Source: Piscicola geometra | Lineage: Eukaryota > Annelida > Clitellata > Hirudinida > Piscicolidae | Direction: 5' to 3' | Length of the DNA stretch: 64,000 bases | Assembly (NCBI GenBank): GCA_943735955.1 | Contig: OX030959.1 | Coordinates: 7,617,232 to 7,681,231, forward strand | Shown here: positions 1 to 9,636 of the stretch, piece by piece | Layout of the letters: the number at the start of each line of letters is the position of its first letter | Position numbering within the stretch: the stretch's first letter is position 1 | Translations under genes and position numbers: made by a program | The notes under the pieces: generated by a model | The model's input: only the letters and a program-made list of their open reading frames with translations | Databases searched by the model: none | Told to the model about the DNA's origin: nothing

Positions 1-429
1 GAATAATGCAGAAATGCATATCTCATGAAGCAATTGCCGTTAATACCATGTATAAAGCGCACTTTTTTATTCATAAAATTTACTTTTATAAGTTAGTGCG
101 CCTTATACATGGAGTTTACGGTATAGCAAGCTTGGGTTCTCTAAGGCAATGGTTCTTAAACTTTTCAAAGTAGCGGGTCACTTGGCAATTTTCAATAGTC
201 TTCACGGCCCACTAACACCAAACGGGAAAGCAATATCTATCTAAAGCCCTATATTAATGTAGTAATATTCATAACTAGTGAGACGAATAGTTATTATTTA
301 AGAACTAATGAGCAAATTATTTCGTAGATTGATTTCAGACAAAGTGATTCGCAAATAACTAAAGACATTTATACAATTTCTGTTTTTAGTGTGATTGAAG
401 AAAATCCTGATTCAAGTCTGTAGTTCAAA

Positions 430-870
430 ATATTCAGGAAACACGCTGATCAAAAATCCACACAATTCACTTTTTCCAATCCATTAATTTCCAGTACGGG
501 GGTCTTCTTCATCAGGAATTATTCTTTAAACTTATTGAGAAAAACTTTTAAATGCTTCTTAACCATAACAGTTAGCAATGCCACTTAATTCTCATAATTT
601 TTTCCCTTTTCAATTGCTTCTGAAAATGCTAAAAGCAGAACATCTTTTTCTCCGTGCTGGTCAGCCACTCAACAATCTCCTGCTGAAATGCACAGTCGTC
701 ATCTATTAGACGGAACAAGTTGGTACTCATTCATCGCACTGACAGATTCAATTCCTCGAGGATACCGAAAATACTTTAAAGGTGTGCACAAGGTAAATGT
801 TTTAGGAACTAAAAACATCCAACAAAGCAGGTATTCGTGCCTTTACGTAGCCTTGATTTTTTTCAGAAAA
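430..870 (-). pseudogene. Decayed hAT/ZBED-type transposase remnant (copies in A, B, C, D)
   Basis: Read on the minus strand, the stretch contains the string IFGILEELNLSVR. This resembles the FGVLEELNLSLQG block of ZBED5/GTF2IRD2-like hAT-derived proteins as I remember it, and it is followed by broken reading frames. Equivalent stretches occur at about 8,880-9,250, 20,939-21,380 and 28,820-29,260. The small plus-strand open frame at 688-885 is antisense to it and probably meaningless. Family assignment is by motif memory only. Confidence 0.35.
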
Positions 871-1085
871 CAAATAGACGAGTAAGGACCTTTCCACGAG
901 AAAGCCGGATAATGTTTTCTAATTTTACAACATTATTAATGACATCGTGGACTTTATTTTTTTGCTACCAGAGTCCCTTAGTAAAGTAATGAGCAGACTT
1001 GGAGTATTTATAGCAAACACAAGATGCGCCGCATAATACGAATGTTTCTTGAACATAGTGTTTACGGTATTAGTTTTGAACTTAC

Positions 1086-1148
1086 TTGTCAGGATCTTCG
1101 GAATCAGTCTCGTTGGTTACGATAGCAGTGTTGTTGACTACGAAAGCA
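1086..1148 (-). CDS. Acidic mini-exon of a FLYWCH gene continuing off the left edge
   Basis: A 63-bp exon lies between a good acceptor (ttctttcag) and donor (gtaagt), phase 2 on both sides, reading AFVVNNTAIVTNETDSEDPD. The same exon lies at 9,522-9,584, 21,598-21,660 and 29,476-29,538 in the other units. In those units it is followed on the minus strand by further T-I/V-S-D-V-E exons and a FLYWCH exon. Here those exons would lie left of base 1. Confidence 0.45.
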
Positions 1149-1200
1149 CTGAAAGAATAAGTTAATTGCCATGAGTTTTGATGTCTGCTTTTGACATATG

Positions 1201-3892
1201 TCATAAAGCAGTCTCGACATACTCTATCAGTCCAACGGCAGTGGGACATTCAGGAGGGGAGCATCTGTCCATCGACCATAAGATTGAACTTTCCAGCTGC
1301 GTGAGAATGAATGGCGGGTGAAAGATCGGATGAATAAAGGCGATTCCAAGGTCATTTCAAAATGAGAGAAAGTTAAAAACCTTATTATTCAGGTCAACAT
1401 TCGTTACGTCATCCAAGTGACAATCCACATTAACTACGTCATAACATGAGATTACACCCTCTGTCACCAATGACGTCAGTCCTAAGATATTCCAGAGTTC
1501 AGTATCGCTGAGAAGTAAGTTGCGTGATTTGAAAAGCACCAATGAGACGGCAGGATGGCTCGGCAGTTTGGTCAGTAAGCTTTGCAATCTCTCCTTCTCT
1601 TCAGACAATGCCTGGGGATGGGGGCAGAGTTAATGGTAGATTAAGAACATTACAATTGAAATAGGTTTATTTATCGTAATCAATTGAAAACCATACATTA
1701 GTATCTGAGAGAACAAATATGACGGCGTAAGTTCCGATGATTGGCTGTTGCTGGTCTGCAATTGGTCCATTGAAACTAGGAAGTACGGTGTTGATGACTC
1801 TCACATTATTGCAAGTGCTGAATATTTCAATCTTGACGACACAGAGATCATCGTTTTCATCATCATCATCATCATCGTAAGAACAATCGCTCTTTTTGTT
1901 GACTTTGGTTACGTAGCAGAGAAACTTTCTTTTCAGAAAGCTCAAAAAAGGTCTTTCTTCTTCACCATAATCAACAGCACCACTGACACGACCACAACTA
2001 CTTTCACCAACGCCATTAGTACCAGCAGCAGCGTGACGAGGAAGATTGATGAGCAGCTTCCAGCTCAGATGCACCCCATTGAACCTCTCCAACAGACCAC
2101 TTCTCAGCATCATGCTTGCCATGTCATACGGCCTTTCACACGTGCTGGAAATGTTTGTATGACTCTTGCCGTGGTGGAAGGGATTGCCCGTCGATAGAAC
2201 CAACTTTTCGCTACTCTTTTTCTGGTACAAGCCTGGTGTTCATGTTTTACATACAAGCATAAAAAAATGCTTAACTAATCGGTCATTCATTCATCACTCA
2301 TCTAACCTGGTGCATTTAAAATTGAGACTATTGCATCTGCATCTTGTGATCCCGATTCACTATCAAATTTAAAATAATTATTGATTACTTTTTTTTAATC
2401 AAATATTATTTTATAAAATGTAAAAAGTCTTAAAAATACGTTTTAATATTTTGTTTACAGTTGTATAGTTTATTGCAGAAAGTTTAAGATGTTAACAAAA
2501 TTCCATGGAAAGACTGTATGAATCAGGCAATCCATGGATTTTTTTAATCATACAATATTAATCCAATTCAATTTCAAACTGTAGAAAAATAGAATGGTTT
2601 AGAATGCAATTTTTTAGTGTGACATAGTGACAGGTTTTTGTGAAGGTGCATAGTGAGAAGTATGGTGGCAGTGTAGAGATGTAGTTGGCAGTTTTATGTT
2701 GGAATTTAATGGCTAGATGTTCAAGCGTGTAGAGTGTTGTTGTGAAACAAAGAAGAACACACCTGACATTGCCAGTGACCCCCTTTTCAATAAGGAGATG
2801 CAGGTCTCTATCATTCATTAGAGGAACCTTGTTGAGAAGAGATGTCGAGGTTGTTGTTGCAGATTTGTCTTGTGTTTGCTTGCTAACATGTTCCATGTCG
2901 TTCTTGTTGTTGGCAGTCTGAACTGTAGCAGTTTTGTTATATGTGGAGAAGACGGTGAGTAGTTTGCTGTTGCCTTTTCGCTGCTTTGAAGGGTTAGAAG
3001 AATCGGATGAAGAATTGCTGGAAGGGATCCTGTTAAATGATGATAAAAAGGTATGCATTGAACTCGTCGCAACATGAACTCGTCGAAACAAAAAAAAATT
3101 TTGTGTGAATAAATATGATTATAAATACTTATTAACGAGTTTTTAGCCTACATTTAGCATGTTTCGACGAGTTTTTAACAAAAAAATTAGTTTCGACCAG
3201 TAAGTTAGCCTACATTTAGCCTGTTTCGACGAGTAAGTTTTTAATTTCACTAATAATAAGTATTTATAATCATATTTATTTACAAAATGGAAAAAAAATT
3301 GTTTCGACGAGAATGATGATTGTGTTTTATGATTTTGAGGATGATGTGGTGATGATTCTGCTGTGGTATGAGTGTTGGTACTGTAGTGATGATTGAATTT
3401 TTTTGGTGGTGATAGTGATTTTTTAGCGGGGATTGTCATGGTGGTGTGGGTGAGGTTCGATTATTAAGGTTGATTGTTTGTTTTTTTATATTTAAATTGA
3501 TATATATATACATATATTGGTAGTTGTCTAAAAACCGTTTTATTTAACAAATTTATTTAAAGAACGCTTTTGTTCACTTAGTAAAGGGCGCTAATCAAAT
3601 CATTAGTGATTGATTGATTGATTAAGCTACTTAACCTCAAACCACCAACAAAGAAAACCTCCCACCATTTGGAATTTTTGAGAATTTTGGGCACTGTGGA
3701 AAACTTGCCATTCTCAATACCTCCATTTTGGAGACAGTAGTATCTTGCAAACAACTCCAAGCACTTTTCAAGAAAGTTATTTTTTGTAGTTTCAGGATGA
3801 TCGAGAATGAACTTGGAAACATTCCGAGCAAAACCACACGCCATTATCCTCGCCTGCTTGTCGCAAAAGTCATGCCAGGTGTCCGACAACAT
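1201..3892 (-). CDS. GANP/MCM3AP-domain protein, compact form, copy A
   Basis: Six exons read on the minus strand: 3892-3636, 3029-2763, 2359-2307, 2232-1697, 1611-1381 and 1296-1201. All junctions are GT-AG and phases match (2, 2, 1, 0, 0), giving about 479 residues from ATG to TGA. Exons 4-6 resemble the MCM3AP domain of GANP, in which human GANP has WKLVLVLP, a following WLKVKF, an LLLLP strand, LPLVVLV, LISDY and a final LIQYVED. Here the order is WKLLINLP, FLKRKF, a poly-Asp loop, TYAVIFVLSD, AVSLVLFKSR, VISCYDVV and LIEYVET. No Sac3 helical domain or FG region is present, so this is a stand-alone central/C-terminal fragment. Full GANP couples mRNA export (TREX-2) at nuclear pores; whether this short form does is unknown. 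In copy D the frame is open a little upstream of the ATG, so an upstream exon is possible. Confidence 0.6.
3079..3311. mobile_element. MITE-like palindromic element (copy A)
   Basis: The element begins ctcgtcgaaaca and ends tgtttcgacgag. The outer 55 bp or so are inverted copies of each other, including the mirrored block ataaatatgattataaa, and further copies of tttcgacgag lie inside. No coding capacity. It is absent from units B and C, so it is a real insertion shared by A and D. A clear target-site duplication was not found. Confidence 0.6.
3587..3625 (+). repeat. LINE/SINE-type 3' tail with (TGAT)n
   Basis: The stretch reads gggcgctaatcaaatcatta then a short tgat repeat. It matches the terminal motif of the LINE fragment at 4,343-4,606 and resembles the tail of the tRNA-derived SINE at 13,858-14,041. 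It is part of a stretch of about 570 bp present only in units A and D. Confidence 0.5.
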
Positions 3893-4342
3893 TTTGAATA
3901 AAATGAAGTTTTTGTAAATTGGCGGTGCTCTCTTTTGAAAAAGTTTGTTTCAAATTAGTCACAATTTTCAATATTAAAGCTTTAAAACGATTTTTAAAAC
4001 GCCATTTAAATACTTACGACTTTTAATTATTCTACTTATAATTTAATTTCTAAATAAGGATTGCTAAGACTATATTATTGTTTATTATCGCTTTTGAAAA
4101 GTACAAAGAAAAAAAATTTAGGGGTTCGGGTTGAAGAATTAATATAATTTAAATTAATGTATTACTATTCAAAATTATTTTAAATTAAAATATATCAATT
4201 TTTGTCCATTAATACTTTTTTCATGCTAATACCCGTGTAAATTCAACTCAAACCATCTCGAACAATTTTATTTTAAATAAAACGAAGCTCAAAATAAAAA
4301 TCGAACTTGATTAGTTAAGATTTATCTTTAAAATCTAATTAA

Positions 4343-4606
4343 ACAACCCCCTAAATCTGGTCTAAGATCTTCTACCTTTAAGCGTTATTTTCGTTTTCCA
4401 GTTAAACACTCTTTTGCTAAACGTTCTTTTTCTTACTGTGATCCTCTTTTATGGAATTCTTTACCTTCCTCTCTTACTTCAACTAAGTCACTCATAACTT
4501 TCCGTCGAGGTCTGAAAACGTATTTTTTCAAAACGTGTTGGCTGAGCGCAATTGGGCGCTATACAAATCATTAGTGATTTGTTGATTGATTGATTGATTG
4601 ATTAGG
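4343..4606 (+). pseudogene. LINE 3' end fragment (CR1/L2-like) in unit A
   Basis: The plus strand encodes the usual end of a CR1/L2-type reverse transcriptase, with FAKRSFSYCDPLLWNSLP and then SLITFRRGLKTYFF. It finishes in gggcgctatacaaatcatta and a (tgat)n tail. It is 5'-truncated. The LWNSLP...LKTYLF signature is typical of the family. A nearly identical copy lies in unit C. Confidence 0.7.
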
Positions 4607-5093
4607 TAGTTGCACGGATTTTTTCTTTTCACTTTTCGGAATTTAAAATATTATTTTCAGAAAAAGGAGTTTAAAACTTTTAAAAATATACTAAATATTT
4701 TACCTAAGAGACTACAAATAACGAAAGTATAGCTATTTAAACGATTAGAGGTCTCATATGTTGTTGACCTAAAAAAGTGAGTCACGTTGCAGCGCGTCGA
4801 TTAAAATCAATCTTAGGATGTAGGATAAAAAGCCTCTCGGAAAAAAAGCCTTCGGATAAAATACCTTCTACAAAAAGTCTCCTGGAAAAAAACCTCTTGT
4901 AGAAAAAGTCTCTTGGAGAAAAAGTCTCCTTGTTAATATTTTAGTATAAATAAAACGGACTTTTTATATAAAAAACGGATTTTTTCATAAATTCGTATCA
5001 CAATTTTAAATAAATAAAACAAACTATATTTTTTTTAAATTACATAATTAAAACGAACTTTAATTTATCAAATACAATAAAAATTATTGGTAA

Positions 5094-5333
5094 ACGGATA
5101 AAAAATCTTGAGGATAAAAAGTCTTGAGGATAAAAAATCTTCAGGATAAAAAGTCTTGAGGATAAAAAGTCTTCAGGATAAAAAGTCTTTAAGATAAAAA
5201 GTCTTCAGGATAAAAAGTCTTCAGGATAAAGTCTTCAGGATAAAGTCTTCAGGATAAAAAGTCTTCAGGATAAAAAGTCTTCAAGATAAAAAGTCTTTAG
5301 GATAAAAATTCTTTAGGATAAAAAGTCTTCAGG
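5094..5333. repeat. 16-bp minisatellite (ggataaaaagtcttca)n, unit A
   Basis: About fourteen imperfect copies of a 16-bp unit with occasional 2-3 base deletions. The matching array in unit C (25,060-25,267) is shorter. Units B and D lack it. Confidence 0.9.
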
Positions 5334-5639
5334 GCGATGGTTTTAAATTTTTATTTAAAAAAAATTCACTTTATAAAGAAATGATTTATATTCTAATGAA
5401 AAGTCTATAAAAATATAGTCATTTTTTTACAGATTTAAGGGATGAGTTGACTGCACTCTATTAAATACTGCTCATCAATCTGTTAAGGTTGAATTATTAG
5501 TAATTAATGAACCATCAAAATGTATCTAAAAAATCAAGTGGATTAAAATAGAAAAATGAGCTTACAATAAATAGATTCTCCATTCTGCTCTTGCTGCCGC
5601 TTTTTTCTGCGCTTATTCACAGTTTTGCACACGTTTTTG

Positions 5640-8600
5640 TTACTTTTTCCTGCTCTGGAAAACTGGTTGGTATGGTACAGTCAAAATAGACTTTTTAAAA
5701 AATAGATCTTAACGAAAATAATTCTCAAAACCATGAAATCGGGATGATTAAAAGTCATTGATAACATACTCAAGATACGATGTGTAGCCCAAGACAGACT
5801 GATAGCGTTTATGAGACTACACAAATTTTAATTTACAACTTTTATTTTGATATAATTTTATTATTTATTTCACTCTCTTAAGCAGTTATTAAAAAATAAT
5901 AATTTTACTTTATTGCAATTTTGTTTATTACCAATCATATGATTAATAAAAAAATAAGCTTACAGTGAAAAAGTTCCCTGTTGGGTTTTGCCGCCACATT
6001 TTTTTCCTGTAGCTATTTAACATTTGACACAAGTTTTTTTTACTTGTTTTTGTACAGGAAGCCTGGTCGCTACATGGAATAAGTTCAACCACTTTATCAA
6101 CAATTTGTGCAGCCGTTTCGGTAAAATTCCTGCTAGCTTCTATTTTCAACTGCATGTGAAAATGAAGCTCATATTCATTCTAGTTTGAAAGTTGGAATCA
6201 TAATGATTAAATCTTTTGAATTTGTCAACTATATAGTATGAATAGTACTCATATTTATTTACCTGTTTGGTTTGAAGAACTTTAGTCAATGCATCCGGTT
6301 CAGCTGGATGACAATGAAGCAAACTATTTCTCTTGCAAATTGATCCATCTTGTTTTACTCCAGCAGGACACCTATAGACACTGCACCGCCATTGTATTCC
6401 ACCCAATTTATAGATTCTTTTTTTAGTGTATTTGTAGCCTTTGCTTGAGACCATCAAGTGTCCTTCCTTATGTGAACCATTTTCAACAATGGTGAAGACT
6501 TCTTCTTCTTCTCCAAGATCATTGCCAGGCTCTTCAACATCGCTGACTGTCCTGATCATAAAATGATTAAAAGGTTTAATTTTTCGTTTAACTTCGATTA
6601 AAACTTATAATCTTTGAACCGCTCTAATTTTATAGAATGAAGAAATGTATATGCCATGAAGTTGATAAGTTTTCAACTTACGATTCGGAATCTTCATTGC
6701 CCGATTCAACATCGCTGATTGTTCTGACCGTATTCGAAGTAATTAGATTTTATTAGGCTATTGGAACATCAAGATAAACAACAGAAAATTAAATGAGCAG
6801 TAAATCTTTAATTTTTAAATTTTAATTTGTTTATGAATCAGTTAACTACAATAAGGTTTTAATAGTTTTTTGATTATCCTAAAACTATACTTTTGGTATT
6901 TGTTTTTATAATTAAGAGAAAGAAAAAAATATTTTAAAATATGGCTAAAAAAATATAATTAATAAAATTTTCAAATTTTCTGTATTTTGTTTTTGTGTGA
7001 TTATTATTAACTTATCCTTCCTTTATATACAATTATAATTTTCTCATTAATTTCAAATCTATTTATCATGAATGTTAAACAAATTATGAATGTTCCATTA
7101 TTGGAACAGTGAGTTTGAATGAGGGGTGTCAAGTTTTACTATAAGTTTTAATTTTTTATTTTATTCGTTGTGCAAAAATAAATAAATAAATAAAGATAAA
7201 TTTTCCAAAGTTAGACCTCTAACTGTTTTTCTATATCAAAAATTATTGCAAATGCTTCCGTGTTGATGAAAGAATTGCAGTTACATTATAGATAATGGTG
7301 CAAAAACATTTATGAGAGAAGCCAATAAGATTAGGATTCAAGTTTCGCTGTCTTCGCAACCATCTTGGTTATTCAACTCAATATGAGCCCTACCAGACAG
7401 GAACATGTTCAGTATACGACAAGGAGTTGGGTCTTGGTGCCAGCGTTAGTTTGATTTCAGTTTCGAAACTACCAAATTTATTTTTTGGAGATAGATTTTT
7501 CAGCTCACTGAAGCTAATTGGTGAACCTCAAAGCGAAGCTTATGGGGGACAGTAAGGTCTAACAGAATAGGAAAATTTCCAGCTATGCTAAGACTTAGCA
7601 TTGCTAAGAACAAATCTTTAAAAACTTTTAGGAGTTCTCATGATCATAAACTGGAAAAAGTATTCAATAGTAAAAGATTAATTTGGAATGATAACCCTCT
7701 AGATTATATCATGAGAAATGTCAAAGACATCAATTCAGTTGTTTCATGTCAACGATGGATATCAACAGAAGAAATAAATCTTCCTGTAGATATGCCACTC
7801 TTCCTTAGGTAGTGAAAGACCCAACAATGGCAGGCATTTTTTGAAAAAGTTGAACCAGTAAAGGTCGAAAAGAAAACTAGAAAGCCTAGAGCAAAAAAGT
7901 TAAATTTGCAAAATTAACCTAAAAGCTAAATTTAATTTAATTTAGTCAATTTAATTAAATGACTATTCATATTCAAATACAAACTGGTGTAATTCTTTAG
8001 ATAACTAAATAATTTTGACGATAAATACAACTTTTAAATGGCATATTTTATTAAATACAATATGAATTCATCTTAGGGAACAAAGCATTCCATCTTGAGT
8101 ACCCAGTTGCTCAACATGGAATTTTTTGGTGTTCATGTTTGTAGTAAAAAAAACTTGTTTTTCTTTTTTTTATCTAGTTTTCTGTTTGAGTTCACATAAC
8201 TAGACAAAGTATCAATATAATGGCTGGATAAATTCAAATTATTTCTTATGCAATTGAGCTATGAGGCTACGTTTAAAATCATTCCGACTTGTGCAACCTC
8301 CCTCTACCAATTATAGGTTAGTATAAAGGAGAAATGCATAAACGATGAGGCTTTTATAAGTGTTTTACTTACGACAGTTGCTCTCCATCTTCATTGTCAT
8401 GAGGCTCAACATCGCTAATTGTCCTGATCGTGTTTATAGTATTTATTAGTTGAATAATGCAGAAATGCATATCTCATGAAGCAATTGCCGTTAATACCAT
8501 GTTTAAAGCGCACTTTTTTATTCATAAAATTTACTTTTATAAGTTAGTGCGCCTTATACATGGAGTTTACGGTATAGCAAGCTTGGGTTCTCTAAGGCAA

Positions 8601-9584
8601 TGGTTCTTAAACTTTTCAAAGTAGCGGGTCACTTGGCAATTTTCAATAGTCTTCACGGCCCACTAACACCAAACGGTAAAGCAATATCTATCTAAAGCCC
8701 TATATTAATGTAGTAATATTCATAACTAGTGAGACGAATAGTTATTGTTTAAGAACTAATGAGCAAATTATTTCGTAGATTGATTTCAGTCAAAGTGATT
8801 CACAAATAACTATAGACATTTATACAATTTCTGTTTTTAGTGTGATTAAAGAAAATCCTGATTCACGTATGTAGTTCAAAATATTCAGGAAACACACTGA
8901 TCCAAAATCCACACAATTAACTTTTTCCAATCCATTAATTTCCAGTACAGGAGTCTTCTTCATCAGGAATTATTCTTTAAACATATTCAGAAAAACGTTT
9001 AAATGATTATTCACCGTAAAAGTTACAATGCCACTCCATTCTCATAATTTTTTCAATTTTCAATTGCTTCTGAAAAAGCTAAAAGCATGACATCATTTTC
9101 TCCGTGCTGGTCAGCCAACAATCTTCTGCTAAAATGCACAGTCTTCATCTATGAGACGAAACAAGTCGGTACTCTTACCTTGCACTGACAGATTCAATTC
9201 TTTGAAGAAACCGATAATATCTTAAAGATGTGCACAAGGAGCTAAAAACATCCAACAAAGCAGGTATTAGTGCCTTTACGTAGCCTTGATTTTTTTCAGA
9301 GAACAGATAGACGTGTAAGGACCTTTCCACGAGAAAGCCGGATAATGTTTTCTACTTTTACAACATTATTAATGACATCGTGGACATTTTTTTTGCTACC
9401 AGCGTCCCTTGGTAAAGTAATGAGCAGACTTAGATTATTTATATTATTATTATTTATAGCAAACACAAGATGCGCAAATGTGTCTTGAACATGGTGTTTA
9501 CGGTATTAGCTTTGAACTTACTTCTCAGGATCTTCGGAATCAGTCTCGTTGGTTGCGATAGCAGTGTTGTTGACTACGAAAGCA
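5640..9584 (-). CDS. FLYWCH zinc-finger protein with acidic repeat exons (units B to A)
   Basis: Exons on the minus strand: 9584-9522, 8423-8373, 6723-6682, 6551-6263, 6149-5964 and 5654-5640 (stop TAA). The first three are small, phase 2 on both sides. Exons 2-4 begin with T-I/V-S-D-V-E and are rich in Asp/Glu/Asn. Exon 4 then carries a FLYWCH-type zinc finger: GYKYTKKR, IQWRCSVYRCPAG and LLHCHPAEPD supply the W, Cys, Cys, His-x-His pattern. Exon 5 continues in phase as a basic, helical-looking segment (SYRKKMWRQNP). The last exon adds only SRKK before the stop. FLYWCH domains bind DNA or protein and occur in chromatin and transposon-derived proteins. No start codon exon was found, so the 5' end is incomplete. 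Confidence 0.5.
6731..8372. other. AT-rich intron between acidic exons; no confident gene
   Basis: I see mostly AT-rich sequence. A plus-strand open frame at 7,585-7,812 (75 codons, starts MLRLSIAKNKSLKTF) is kept in unit C (27,524-27,751) with one Ser-to-Pro change. It has no family that I recognise and no visible splice partners, and could be a transposon fossil. Confidence 0.4.
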
Positions 9585-9636
9585 CTAAAAGAATAAGTTA
9601 ATTGCCATGAGTTTTGATGTCTGCTTTTGACATATG

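Larger units (their letters stand above)
1..8451. repeat. Tandem unit A (about 8.45 kb)
   Basis: The opening sequence (gaataatgcagaaatgcat) recurs at about 8,453 and 28,392, so 1-8,451 is one full repeat unit. It holds a GANP-like gene (1,201-3,892, minus) and most of a FLYWCH gene (5,640-8,423, minus, whose upstream exon lies in unit B). Its first 3.9 kb is almost identical to unit D, and 3.9-8.45 kb is almost identical to the end of unit C. Confidence 0.9.

Noticed and set aside
1748..2372. Plus-strand frames opposite GANP exon 4 repeated in all four units
   Set aside because: Antisense to exons with matched phases; conservation is explained by the coding strand and recent duplication.
3143..3439. 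98-codon frame in units A and D
   Set aside because: It spans the MITE and flanking AT-rich sequence; absent from B and C and without splice logic.
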